NCBI GenBank assembly: GCA_023433265.1
Contig: JAEZDR010000179.1
Coordinates: forward strand, 1-49,333
Length of the DNA stretch: 49,333 nucleotides
Source of the DNA: Bacteroidota bacterium
GTDB lineage: Bacteria; Bacteroidota; Bacteroidia; Chitinophagales; Chitinophagaceae
Direction of reading: 5' to 3'
This document shows positions 31,909-40,057 of the stretch, one piece after another; within the stretch, counting starts at the first letter, position 1; each line of letters opens with the position of its first letter. The position numbers were made by a program, and so were the translations under genes. Below the pieces are notes generated by a model. The model searched no databases, was not told the DNA's origin, and saw only the letters and a list, made by a program, of their open reading frames with translations.

Positions 31909-33102
31909 ATGAGTAAGTTTTCCAACTATAATTTCTCAGGCAAAAAAGCCCTGGTGAGGGTAGACTTCAACGTTCCCTTAGATAAGAAAACACAGGAAAT
32001 AACAGACGATACCCGTATGACTGCGGCCATGCCCACCATTAAAAAGATATTGGACGATGGTGGCAGCGTTATCCTGATGAGTCACCTGGGACGCCCCAAA
32101 GAGGGCCCTGAAGAAAAGTATTCTCTAAAACACCTAGTTACCCATCTTGGCAAACTAACGGGCAAGGAAGTGAAGTTTGCCGATGACTGCATAGGCGAGC
32201 AGGCGCAAAAGCTGGCTGCAGCGTTGCAGCCGGGCGAAGTATTACTGCTGGAAAACCTGCGTTTTTATAAGCAGGAAGAAAAAGGTGACGAAGCTTTTGC
32301 AGAAAAGCTGGGCAAGTTGGGCGATGTGTATGTGAATGATGCTTTTGGTACAGCACACCGTGCGCACGCTTCAACCGCAATAATTGCTAAGTTCTTCCCT
32401 GCTGAAAACAAGATGTTTGGATTGCTGATGGAAGGAGAAGTAAAGAGTGCAGAAAAAGTAATGCACGCTTCTGAGAAGCCCTTTACTGCGATAATCGGTG
32501 GCGCAAAAGTGAGCGATAAGATACTCATCATCGAAAATCTTCTTGAGCGGGCTACCGATATCATTATCGGCGGTGGTATGGCTTATACTTTCATGAAAGC
32601 GCAAGGTGGCAAAATTGGTACGTCACTATGTGAAGAGGATAGGATTGAAACTGCAAGAGAACTATTAAAGAAAGCGGAAGCCAAAGGCGTTTGCATACAT
32701 CTTCCTTCGGATTCGGTGATTGCAGAAAAATTCGATGCCAACGCTGAAGTGTCAGGCGCTCCTAGCAATAGCATTCCTGATGGTTGGATGGGCCTTGATA
32801 TCGGAGAGATGGCGTGCGAGTATTTTTCTAAGGTAATCAAGAACTCGAAGACCATTCTTTGGAACGGTCCGATGGGTGTTTTCGAGTTCGCAAAGTTCCA
32901 GCATGGAACGAAAGCGATAGCCACAGCGGTTGCCGAAGCAACAGAAAATGGGGCGTTCTCGCTGGTTGGTGGTGGCGACAGTGTGTCCGCTGTCAACCAA
33001 TTTGGCTTCAACGACAAAGTAAGTTATGTATCAACCGGTGGCGGTGCGATGTTAGAATATTTTGAAGGCAAGAAGTTACCGGGTATAGCTGCTATGAATT
33101 AA
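31909..33102 (+). CDS. pgk: Phosphoglycerate kinase
   Basis: A 397-residue two-domain kinase that transfers phosphate from 1,3-bisphosphoglycerate to ADP. Family motifs are visible: KALVRVDFNVPLDKK near the N-terminus, LMSHLGRPK, VNDAFGTAHRAHAS, IIGGAKVSDKI, and the C-terminal nucleotide segment LVGGGDSVSAVNQFG with STGGGAMLEYFEGK. Length and start are normal. It follows gap and is closed by its own terminator. Confidence 0.98.
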   Translation: MSKFSNYNFSGKKALVRVDFNVPLDKKTQEITDDTRMTAAMPTIKKILDDGGSVILMSHLGRPKEGPEEKYSLKHLVTHLGKLTGKEVKFADDCIGEQAQKLAAALQPGEVLLLENLRFYKQEEKGDEAFAEKLGKLGDVYVNDAFGTAHRAHASTAIIAKFFPAENKMFGLLMEGEVKSAEKVMHASEKPFTAIIGGAKVSDKILIIENLLERATDIIIGGGMAYTFMKAQGGKIGTSLCEEDRIETARELLKKAEAKGVCIHLPSDSVIAEKFDANAEVSGAPSNSIPDGWMGLDIGEMACEYFSKVIKNSKTILWNGPMGVFEFAKFQHGTKAIATAVAEATENGAFSLVGGGDSVSAVNQFGFNDKVSYVSTGGGAMLEYFEGKKLPGIAAMN

Positions 33103-33126
33103 AATCAGGCAGGAAATCTAAAAACG

Positions 33127-33157
33127 AACCCTTGCGAGTTATCGTAAGGGTTTTTTT
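33127..33157 (+). terminator. Rho-independent terminator after pgk
   Basis: An 11-bp stem, AACCCTTGCGA with TCGTAAGGGTT (33127-33137 and 33142-33152, one G-T), loop GTTA, then seven T in a row overlapping the stem end. Confidence 0.9.
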
Positions 33158-33275
33158 ACATGCCTGTTAGAGTGGGTTGACTATCCGTAATATTTTTGGA
33201 AGCAGGAGCGGTACTGTAGGTTCAAAATTATTATATGGTGAGGTTTATTTATTTTCGATAAATAATATATTAGAA

Positions 33276-33869
33276 ATGAGAACAGGTACAATTGCACTAA
33301 TAGTGATCGTTTTACTAGTGTTGATTCTTGGCGGATGCGGCTGCGGAGGCTATAACAACATGGTACAGCTTGATGAAAACGTAAAGGGCAAATGGGGTAA
33401 TGTCCAAAGCGAATATCAGCGCAGGAGCGACCTGATCCCTAACCTTGTAAACACGGTAAAGGGAGAAGCTAACTTCGAAAAGTCAACATTAGATGCCGTT
33501 GTAAGTGCCAGGGCAAGAGCTACACAGCTAACTGTAAACCCTGATGATCTTACTCCAGAAAAGCTACAGCAGTTCCAGGCAGCCCAGGGACAGCTTTCAC
33601 AGGCGCTGGGAAGGTTATTAATGGTAACGGAAAACTATCCTAATCTCCGGGCAAACGATGCCTTCCGCGGCTTGCAAACCCAGTTGGAGGGAACGGAAAA
33701 CCGGATCAAAGTGGCGCGTAACGATTTCAACCAGTCGGTGCAGGAATATAACAGCGTGGTACGGAAGTTTCCAAATAACCTGTATGCAGGGATATTTGGG
33801 TTTGGTCAAAAAGGTTATTTCGAAGCAGAGGCGGGTTCTGAGAGGGCTCCAGAAGTTAAATTTGAATAA
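33276..33869 (+). CDS. lemA: LemA-family membrane-anchored protein
   Basis: A 197-residue protein with one N-terminal transmembrane helix (about residues 5-20, IALIVIVLLVLILGG), which could also act as a lipoprotein signal (GGCGCGG). The helical LemA domain follows: YNNMVQLDENVKGKWGNVQSEYQRRSDLIPNLVNTVKG, then FRGLQTQLEGTENRIKVARNDFNQSVQEYN. ATG 33276 is chosen over the long upstream frame since the family begins here. It overlaps the TPM gene by one base (TAATG), so the two are translationally coupled. Function not well known. Confidence 0.92.
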   Translation: MRTGTIALIVIVLLVLILGGCGCGGYNNMVQLDENVKGKWGNVQSEYQRRSDLIPNLVNTVKGEANFEKSTLDAVVSARARATQLTVNPDDLTPEKLQQFQAAQGQLSQALGRLLMVTENYPNLRANDAFRGLQTQLEGTENRIKVARNDFNQSVQEYNSVVRKFPNNLYAGIFGFGQKGYFEAEAGSERAPEVKFE

Positions 33870-34336
33870 TGGGTATTTTTTCCTTTTTGAAGACCACTCC
33901 GGCAGAGTTTTTCTCTGAAGAGGAGAAGAGTATAATTCATGCGGCCGTTCAGGAAGCAGAACGGCAAACAAGCGGCGAAATCCGCGTGTTTGTTGAAAGC
34001 AAGTGCGAATATGTAAACGCATTGGATAGGGCAAAAGAACTCTTCTTCAAGCTACAAATGGAAAAGACCGCGCAGCGAAATGGAGTGCTTGTTTACATTG
34101 CCATGAAAGACCATCAACTTGCCATCTACGGCGACGAAGGCATTTACCAAAAAACGGGTCAGACTTTTTGGGATGCTGAGGTAAGTAAGATGATTGCTGA
34201 GTTCAATGCCAGTCATTTTGCCGGGGGCATAGCCGAAATTGTATCAGATATTGGCGAAGCGCTCAGGACTCATTTCCCGTTTGATGGAAAAACCGATAAA
34301 AACGAGTTGCCCGACGAAATGGTTTTTGGGCGTTAA
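33869..34336 (+). CDS. TPM-domain protein
   Basis: A 155-residue protein with a TPM (TLP18.3/Psb32/MOLO-1) domain: FFSEEEKSIIHAAVQEAERQTSGEIRVFVES, then RNGVLVYIAMKDHQLAIYGDEGIYQK. It has no signal peptide or membrane helix, so it is probably cytoplasmic or held by partners. It is coupled to lemA. In many Bacteroidota a second, membrane-anchored TPM gene follows; here the next gene is the stressosome operon. Confidence 0.85.
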   Translation: MGIFSFLKTTPAEFFSEEEKSIIHAAVQEAERQTSGEIRVFVESKCEYVNALDRAKELFFKLQMEKTAQRNGVLVYIAMKDHQLAIYGDEGIYQKTGQTFWDAEVSKMIAEFNASHFAGGIAEIVSDIGEALRTHFPFDGKTDKNELPDEMVFGR

Positions 34337-34422
34337 ACGGCAAGCCCTGTCCTGGAAGGGGCTTGGAACCCGTTGGGATAAAAGAAATTTCATCATTTTA
34401 AGATAGAGAGGCTAACAATGCT

Positions 34423-34430
34423 TAATATTG
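34423..34430 (+). promoter_or_regulatory. Possible -7 box of the stressosome operon
   Basis: TAATATTG matches TAnnTTTG at 7 of 8 positions and would start transcription near 34437, placing the 18-bp palindrome in the leader. No clear -33 element. Confidence 0.4.
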
Positions 34431-34441
34431 TTTCCTCTTAT

Positions 34442-34459
34442 ATACCTTAGATAAGGTAT
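34442..34459. promoter_or_regulatory. Perfect 18-bp palindrome upstream of rsbR
   Basis: ATACCTTA-GA-TAAGGTAT, 20 bp before the rsbR start codon. Position and symmetry suggest an operator for the stressosome operon; as RNA it would also fold into a hairpin. Confidence 0.65.
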
Positions 34460-34479
34460 CACCTAGTAAAAACTCCTAT

Positions 34480-35349
34480 ATGGCATTTTCCGCAGCAAAG
34501 TCTCTTCAGAAAAAAAAGAGCCAGATTTTAGAATATTGGATGGAGCAGCAGTCCACTGATGAGGTGCTTCGTGAAGATCTTATCAGCAATGAGGATTTGC
34601 GAACGCAATCAGAAGAATTGCTGAATTCATTTGTTACTGACCTCCCCATGAAGAACCAGGAGAACCTGCAGGCCGAGGATTTCGAAGGGGTATTGGAACT
34701 GCTTGGGGGGCTTGCTATTACCCGTGCAAGGCAGGGTTTTTCGCCACGTGAAACGGGCCTCTACGTGTTCAGTCTGAAAGAGGCTATACTAAAAGCATTG
34801 CAGGATGAGGTGAAGAACGATCCCGAAACACTGTACAAAGAGAGTTTGAAGATAAGCAGGCTTTTTGACAGCTTTGCCACAAGCACTTTCGAGACTTTCA
34901 TTAAGGGGAGAGAAGAGGTTATTTTAAGGCAGACGGATGAAATAGCTGAAATATCTACTCCTGTCATCCGGGTTTGGGATGGAATCCTGGCATTGCCGAT
35001 AATTGGAACACTGGACAGCGCCCGTACCCAGGTCGTAATGGAGAACCTCCTCCAGGAAATAGTAGAAACGGGCAGCAGTATTGCCATCCTTGACATTTCA
35101 GGTGTACCGGCGGTGGACTCGCTGGTGGCGCAGCACCTTATAAAAACGGTTAGTGCCACAAGGCTTATGGGTGCTGAATGCATAATTAGTGGTATAAGGC
35201 CCGAAATAGCCCAGACAGTCGTGCATCTTGGCATTGATTTATCTAACATAATTACAAAATCTAGCCTGGCAAACGCGTTGAAATATGCTTTTGCAACGCT
35301 TGCGCTTGAGGTTAGGAAAAAGAGAGAAAATAAAGACTTAATGCAGTAA
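34480..35349 (+). CDS. rsbR: Stressosome scaffold protein RsbR-like (RsbRD)
   Basis: A 289-residue protein with an N-terminal helical sensor domain of the RsbRD type (about 5-150, KSQILEYWMEQQ ... ATSTFETFIKGREE) and a C-terminal STAS domain (about 160-275). The expected phosphorylation sites are present: Ser214 in AVDSLVAQH (usually Thr in Bacillus subtilis RsbR) and Thr246 in RPEIAQTVVHLG. RsbR-type proteins form the stressosome core with RsbS and are phosphorylated by RsbT. The end overlaps the rsbS start by one base (TAATG). Confidence 0.92.
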   Translation: MAFSAAKSLQKKKSQILEYWMEQQSTDEVLREDLISNEDLRTQSEELLNSFVTDLPMKNQENLQAEDFEGVLELLGGLAITRARQGFSPRETGLYVFSLKEAILKALQDEVKNDPETLYKESLKISRLFDSFATSTFETFIKGREEVILRQTDEIAEISTPVIRVWDGILALPIIGTLDSARTQVVMENLLQEIVETGSSIAILDISGVPAVDSLVAQHLIKTVSATRLMGAECIISGIRPEIAQTVVHLGIDLSNIITKSSLANALKYAFATLALEVRKKRENKDLMQ

Positions 35350-35762
35350 TGGAAAAAATTCCAATTCTTCGAATGGGGCAGTTCCTGTTGGTTACCATAC
35401 AGGTGGACCTATATGACCGGCTTGCCCTTAACCTTGAAGCCGACCTGGTACAGATGGTTAGCAAAACAGGCGCGAGAGGGGTGTTGATAGACATCTCCGC
35501 AGTATCCATTGTTGATTCTTTCATGGGAAGAATCATAGGCAACATAGCCAGCATGAGTAAGATAATGGATGCCGAAACAGTGGTGGTAGGCATGCAGCCC
35601 GCTGTAGCCATCACCTTAATTGAATTAGGGCTGCCGTTAAAAGGAGTTCACACCGCCCTGGATGTGGAAAGCGGTATGATGTTGTTAAAGAAAAAGATTA
35701 AGTTAGCTAACATGGACGTGGTGGAAGACAGCGAGGACGAAGATGATGATAGCACTGTCTAA
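35349..35762 (+). CDS. rsbS: Stressosome STAS protein RsbS-like
   Basis: A 137-residue single STAS-domain protein: LLVTIQVDLYDRLALNLEADL, then GARGVLIDISAVSIVDSFMGRIIG, with Ser57 (VDSF) at the RsbS phosphorylation position, and VVVGMQPAVAITLIELG. An acidic tail (EDSEDEDDDSTV) extends beyond the usual domain. In its unphosphorylated form RsbS holds RsbT in the stressosome. Translationally coupled to rsbR, and its 3' end overlaps rsbT by 20 bases. Confidence 0.93.
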   Translation: MEKIPILRMGQFLLVTIQVDLYDRLALNLEADLVQMVSKTGARGVLIDISAVSIVDSFMGRIIGNIASMSKIMDAETVVVGMQPAVAITLIELGLPLKGVHTALDVESGMMLLKKKIKLANMDVVEDSEDEDDDSTV

Positions 35763-36156
35763 AGACGTCATAAAGATTCTGCGCGAGCAGGATGTAATTC
35801 TTTTTCGCAACCGCGTAAAGGAAGTTGCTACAAAAATTAAGATGGGGCTGGTAAACCAAACCAAGCTGATAACTGCAGCAAGCGAACTGGTGCGTAATAT
35901 GCTCAAATACGCTAATGGTGGAGAGATTCTGATAGAGATTGTTTCGAAAGGAAGAGAGAATGGAGTCCGCCTCACATTTAGAGATAATGGTCCGGGTATT
36001 GCTGATGTATCGCTCGCAATGAAAGATGGTTTTTCCACAGGAAAAAGTTTGGGTTTGGGATTGCCGGGAGCGAAGCGCCTGGTTAGCGAGTTCGACATTA
36101 AAACGCAGTTAGGAAAAGGTACCACTGTTACCATTACAAAATGGCAAAATGGTTAG
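35743..36156 (+). CDS. rsbT: Stressosome switch kinase RsbT-like
   Basis: A 137-residue GHKL-type serine/threonine kinase. The N box is present (ITAASELVRNMLKYANGG), as are the G1 motif DNGPGIAD and G2 motif GFSTGKSLGLGLPGAKRL. By homology it phosphorylates RsbR and RsbS and, once released, activates a downstream partner. ATG 35743 or 35746 may be used, both inside rsbS. It overlaps the next gene by eight bases. Confidence 0.93.
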   Translation: MMIALSKDVIKILREQDVILFRNRVKEVATKIKMGLVNQTKLITAASELVRNMLKYANGGEILIEIVSKGRENGVRLTFRDNGPGIADVSLAMKDGFSTGKSLGLGLPGAKRLVSEFDIKTQLGKGTTVTITKWQNG

Positions 36157-37165
36157 AGGCTCCTATCTAAGACTAAATGCAGAAGAACGCAGCTATGTTG
36201 CCATTCTGAAAAAGGAAATTCATAACCTGGCCAAGGCTGCCGGTTTTGGCACCTCACGCCTTGCCGAGGTTGATATAATTGTTGCTGAATTAGCCTCCAA
36301 CCTCATTAAGCACGCCGAAAAAGGAGAGGTATTAGCCGGACTTATAGAACACAAAAACAACCTAGCCATTGAGGTAGTAGCAATCGATCATGGACCAGGC
36401 ATTGCCGATACCAAAAGAATGATGGGCGATGGTATTTCTACCACCAGCACCTTGGGGCATGGACTGGGAAGCCTTAGCAGGTTAAGCGATGATTTTCAAA
36501 TTTATTCTCAACCCCAATGGGGTACGATAGCCATAGCCCGTAAGTATCTTTCATCTGCACCCAAAGGCGCTAAGCCACGCTTTGAATTGAATGCGGTGGT
36601 GGTTCCTAAACCCCATGAGGAGGTTTCAGGTGATGCGGTATTTCATATAGAAACGAAGACCGAACTACGAATACTTGTTGCTGATGGGCTTGGACATGGG
36701 GAAGATGCACATGCGGCGGTTCAGGAAGCGATAAAGCTTTTCAGTGAACATACTACAGAAGGTCCGGTAGAAATGCTTCAGTTGCTGCATACAGGTATCA
36801 GGAAAACAAGGGGAGCGGTAATTAATGTGCTTGTTTACAATTTCGAAAACAAGGAGTGGAAGATTTGTGGAATAGGAAACCTGTCTGCGCGCTTTATCGG
36901 TGTGCAGAAATACAGAAATTATGTAGCTTACAATGGAATTGTTGGCCATAATATACCCTCAAGTTTAAAGGAATATGTTTTTTTGGGAAGCGAGTTTCAG
37001 CAGGTTATCATATGTTCGGATGGTATAAAAAGCAGGTGGGAAAACGCTAAGTATCCTCACATGCACAAATTTGACGGTAGGGTTTTGGCAGCCGCAATTT
37101 ACAGGGATTATACAAGGCGCACCGATGACTCCACTGTACTAATCTGTAAGATTTTAAAGGTATGA
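36149..37165 (+). CDS. Fused RsbT-type kinase and RsbX-type phosphatase
   Basis: A 338-residue two-domain protein. Residues about 10-130 form a second GHKL/RsbT-like domain (AEVDIIVAELASNLIKHAEKGE, then DHGPGIADTKRMMGDG and STLGHGLGSLSRL). Residues about 145-338 form a PP2C/SpoIIE-like phosphatase resembling RsbX, with metal-binding aspartates in SGDAVF (Asp162), VADGLGHG (Asp179), CSDGIKSRW and RRTDDSTVLI. In B. subtilis, RsbX resets the stressosome. The kinase-phosphatase fusion suggests both halves of the cycle are tied together. It overlaps the histidine kinase gene by four bases (ATGA). Confidence 0.9.
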   Translation: MVRGSYLRLNAEERSYVAILKKEIHNLAKAAGFGTSRLAEVDIIVAELASNLIKHAEKGEVLAGLIEHKNNLAIEVVAIDHGPGIADTKRMMGDGISTTSTLGHGLGSLSRLSDDFQIYSQPQWGTIAIARKYLSSAPKGAKPRFELNAVVVPKPHEEVSGDAVFHIETKTELRILVADGLGHGEDAHAAVQEAIKLFSEHTTEGPVEMLQLLHTGIRKTRGAVINVLVYNFENKEWKICGIGNLSARFIGVQKYRNYVAYNGIVGHNIPSSLKEYVFLGSEFQQVIICSDGIKSRWENAKYPHMHKFDGRVLAAAIYRDYTRRTDDSTVLICKILKV

Positions 37166-38382
37166 GCCAGATAATAGTCATAACTCTAGAAAATGAAATG
37201 GACATTATGTTGTCCAATAAACGTTGCATGCGTCTTGGCGAAATACTTAATCTTACACTCAGTACCCGCACTACATTTACCGCTGCCGTTTCGGAAATCT
37301 GCAGGGAAGTGGTTGAATTGAATAATACCGGCGTATTGACACTTGGAATAGAAGAGGAAGGCGGTAAGTTTCATCTTACTGCGCTGGTCAAATACGACCT
37401 TATAGAAGGGATGGATATACAGGAGGAGGGTTTGGTTTATGCAAAAAGGCTGGTAAGTAACATCCGTAAAGAAGTATTGGAAGACGGCACTTGCAGGGTA
37501 ATACTACAACTAAGTTTGCCAAGAACGCTAAAACTGGACAGGGGCCGCGTAGCTGAAATCAAGAAAATATTTGAGTTTGAAGAGCCCATTAACTCTTATG
37601 AAGAAATTAAGCGAAAGAATTACCTGCTGAACGAAATGGCCTTGCAAACAGAGAGGGAATTAAGGGAATCGAAATATTTGAACGATAAAAAGAACGAGTT
37701 CCTTTCCATCGCCAGCCACGAACTAAAGACTCCAATCACTACAATAAAGGCTTATACACAGCTCGCAGTAAGAGCACAAGATGATTGTAGTGTTCCGGTA
37801 AGGCGCTATTTGAATAAAATAGATATGCAGGTAAATAAACTGCAGTCGCTGATACAACAATTATTAGACGTAACTAAAATAGAAGCCGGTAAACTGGACG
37901 TAAAAATCGAGAAAGTATATGTAAATGCTTACATCCACGAAGTGGTAGAAATGATACGGCAAATAACTCCCGGCAACACGATTAAGCTTGAATTGGACTT
38001 TGATGCCATTGCTCACCTTGACCGGTTACGTATGGAACAGGTCTTGACTAATCTTATTGGCAATGCGGCGAAATACTCGCCGAAAGATTCCACGATTTAT
38101 GTAAAAGGTGTAAACTATAACGACGGCATGGTAAAAATCTCAATATCCGATGAAGGCATTGGAATGAGCCCCACGAGCCTTGCCAATGTTTTTGATAAGT
38201 TTTATCGTGACGAAAAAGCCCAGCGCAACTATTCCGGCCTTGGTTTAGGACTATATATAACCTCCCGCATCATCAAAGAACATGGAGGTTCAATTTGGGT
38301 GGAAAGCGTCGAAAATGTTGGATCAACTTTCCATTTTACACTCCCTTGCGAACTTTCGTCTAAGCCGGTAGACTATATCTAG
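37162..38382 (+). CDS. Hybrid-origin sensor histidine kinase, likely stressosome output
   Basis: A 406-residue histidine kinase without transmembrane segments. The N-terminal 130 residues look like a worn RsbT-type domain (RLGEILNLTLSTRTTFTAAVSEICREVVELNNTG), but the N-box Asn is replaced by Glu (EICRE), so it is probably not an active kinase. A short linker leads to HisKA (His186 in SIASHELKTPI) and HATPase (QVLTNLIGNAAKYSP, DEGIGMS, GLGLGLYI). No response regulator gene is adjacent. It is cotranscribed with the rsb genes and can be read as the device that turns RsbT release into phosphotransfer. Confidence 0.88.
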   Translation: MSQIIVITLENEMDIMLSNKRCMRLGEILNLTLSTRTTFTAAVSEICREVVELNNTGVLTLGIEEEGGKFHLTALVKYDLIEGMDIQEEGLVYAKRLVSNIRKEVLEDGTCRVILQLSLPRTLKLDRGRVAEIKKIFEFEEPINSYEEIKRKNYLLNEMALQTERELRESKYLNDKKNEFLSIASHELKTPITTIKAYTQLAVRAQDDCSVPVRRYLNKIDMQVNKLQSLIQQLLDVTKIEAGKLDVKIEKVYVNAYIHEVVEMIRQITPGNTIKLELDFDAIAHLDRLRMEQVLTNLIGNAAKYSPKDSTIYVKGVNYNDGMVKISISDEGIGMSPTSLANVFDKFYRDEKAQRNYSGLGLGLYITSRIIKEHGGSIWVESVENVGSTFHFTLPCELSSKPVDYI

Positions 38383-38473
38383 ATTTCTTGCGTTTTTCGG
38401 CTCATTAGGCCCGGATGCTGCCCAGTAGAAAGCATACTGAATTAATTTCTTTCTCATTGAGTGTCTGCTCCAT

Positions 38474-38481
38474 TATTTTTG
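38474..38481 (+). promoter_or_regulatory. -7 box of icd
   Basis: TATTTTTG matches TAnnTTTG exactly, 26 bp before the ATG. The -33 element is not clear. Confidence 0.5.
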
Positions 38482-38507
38482 TGCCCCTGACAACTTAAAA
38501 CTACAAT

Positions 38508-39737
38508 ATGTCTTCAAAAATTAAGGTTGCCAATCCGGTGGTGGAATTGGATGGCGATGAAATGACTCGCATTATATGGAAGTTTATTAAAGACAAACTC
38601 ATCCTTCCCTACCTGGAGCTTGATATAAAGTATTATGACCTGGGCATAGAATACCGCGATGAAACAAACGATCAGGTAACGGTGGACGCTGCAAATGCTA
38701 TCAGGCAGTATGGCGTTGGTATAAAATGCGCCACAATTACCCCGGACGAAGAAAGGGTTAAGGAGTTTAGCCTGAAGCAAATGTGGAAGAGCCCAAATGG
38801 AACCATCAGGAACATCCTCGACGGCACTGTGTTTCGTGAACCTATTGTAATCAAGAATGTGCCCCGCCTTGTACCTAACTGGACAGCACCTATTTGTATT
38901 GGCCGCCATGCTTTTGGAGATCAATACCGGGCTACTGACTTTGTAACAAAAGGTAAAGGCAAACTTACCGTAAAGTTTGAAGGCGAAGATGGAACTGTGC
39001 AGGAGTTTGAAGTGTTCAATTTCAAGGGTGATGGTGTTGCACTAACCATGTATAACACTGACGAAAGCATCCGTGGTTTTGCTCGCGCTTGTTTCAACCA
39101 GGCTATTATGAAGCAATGGCCTCTATACCTGTCAACCAAGAATACAATTCTCAAAAAGTATGATGGTCGCTTTAAGGACATCTTTGAAGAGATTTATAAA
39201 AACGAGTTCAAAGCCAAAATGGACGAGTTAGGAATTACGTATGAGCATCGTTTGATTGATGACATGGTGGCAAGCGCCTTAAAATGGCATGGCAACTTTG
39301 TTTGGGCTTGTAAGAATTACGATGGAGATGTACAAAGCGACACTGTAGCGCAGGGTTTCGGTTCCCTAGGTCTGATGACGAGTACTTTAGTTACTCCCGA
39401 CGGTAAAACAATGGAAGCAGAAGCGGCTCACGGAACTGTAACCCGCCATTATCGCGAGCATCAGAAAGGTAAGCCTACATCTACAAATCCTATCGCATCC
39501 ATCTTTGCATGGACCAGGGGATTGGAATTTAGAGGAAAACTGGACAACAACCAGGAGCTAATTGATTTCTGCCATGCACTGGAAGCTGTATGTATTGAAA
39601 CAGTTGAGAGTGGAGTAATGACTAAAGACCTTGCAATTGCAATCAAACCTAAGGTTGAGCATGGTAAAGACTATGTGTATACTGAGGAGTTCCTGGAAGC
39701 ATTGGATACCAATCTTAAAAAGAAACTAAAGAAGTAA
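38508..39737 (+). CDS. icd: NADP-dependent isocitrate dehydrogenase, eukaryotic-type
   Basis: A 409-residue enzyme of the TCA cycle that oxidises isocitrate to 2-oxoglutarate. The sequence belongs to the dimeric type II (eukaryote-like) subfamily: NPVVELDGDEMTRIIWKFIKDKLI, GVGIKCATITPDEERVKEF, WKSPNGTIRNILDGTVFREPI, and YDGDVQSDTVAQGFGSLGLMTS. The motif HGTVTRHYREHQKG fits an NADP site of this subfamily. Length, start and termini are normal. Not linked to other TCA genes here. Confidence 0.97.
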   Translation: MSSKIKVANPVVELDGDEMTRIIWKFIKDKLILPYLELDIKYYDLGIEYRDETNDQVTVDAANAIRQYGVGIKCATITPDEERVKEFSLKQMWKSPNGTIRNILDGTVFREPIVIKNVPRLVPNWTAPICIGRHAFGDQYRATDFVTKGKGKLTVKFEGEDGTVQEFEVFNFKGDGVALTMYNTDESIRGFARACFNQAIMKQWPLYLSTKNTILKKYDGRFKDIFEEIYKNEFKAKMDELGITYEHRLIDDMVASALKWHGNFVWACKNYDGDVQSDTVAQGFGSLGLMTSTLVTPDGKTMEAEAAHGTVTRHYREHQKGKPTSTNPIASIFAWTRGLEFRGKLDNNQELIDFCHALEAVCIETVESGVMTKDLAIAIKPKVEHGKDYVYTEEFLEALDTNLKKKLKK

Positions 39738-39757
39738 CATATAACTGGTATTTGAAG

Positions 39758-39783
39758 AGGCTGCATTAACTGCAGCCTTTTTT
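39758..39783 (+). terminator. Rho-independent terminator after icd
   Basis: An 8-bp stem, AGGCTGCA/TGCAGCCT (39758-39765 with 39771-39778), loop TTAAC and six T. Confidence 0.9.
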
Positions 39784-39841
39784 ATGGTATAAGGCACAGG
39801 TGGCCCGCCCACCGCTTCTTGGAAAGCAACCTTGTATTAGC

Positions 39842-39857
39842 TCCCTAAAGTGAGGGA
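39842..39857. repeat. CCCT...AGGG inverted repeat before the array
   Basis: TCCCT (39842-39846) and AGGGA (39853-39857) with a 6-nt loop; it ends at the first base of the 11-bp array. Same type of neighbour as at 4707 and 27712. Confidence 0.6.
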
Positions 39858-39934
39858 TAGTTAGCGCTGTTGTAATGGTGCTATAGCGGTGTTGTAGCGA
39901 TTCTATAGCGATGTTGTAGCGGTGCAAAAGCATA
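39858..39934. repeat. Tandem direct repeat, 7 degenerate units of 11 bp
   Basis: Units in order: TAGTTAGCGCT, GTTGTAATGGT, GCTATAGCGGT, GTTGTAGCGAT, TCTATAGCGAT, GTTGTAGCGGT, GCAAAAGCATA. The central ones alternate GTTGTAGCG and CTATAGCG, giving a 22-bp higher-order period. Core TAGCG. Confidence 0.85.
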
Positions 39935-40057
39935 GTAACAGGGTACTTACTCCCACCCAACTCCGTACTAAGAGCCTTAAACACGCTAGTGCTCAGCCTT
40001 TCATAATTGTATTTTCACCTGCTGCATTGTGCTAATTTTACCAAAAATCACGAGCTG

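Larger units (their letters stand above)
39738..40057. other. Intergenic region with an 11-bp repeat array
   Basis: After the icd terminator this 320-bp region holds a TCCCT...AGGGA inverted repeat (39842-39857) directly followed by an 11-bp-period array (39858-39934). No gene is supported. A TAATTTTA box at 40033-40040 may be the -7 element of the glycosyltransferase gene. Confidence 0.6.

Noticed and set aside
34341..34365. Hairpin CAAGCCC/GGGCTTG after the TPM gene as a terminator
   Set aside because: No T run follows; it may be only a chance stem or a weak processing signal.
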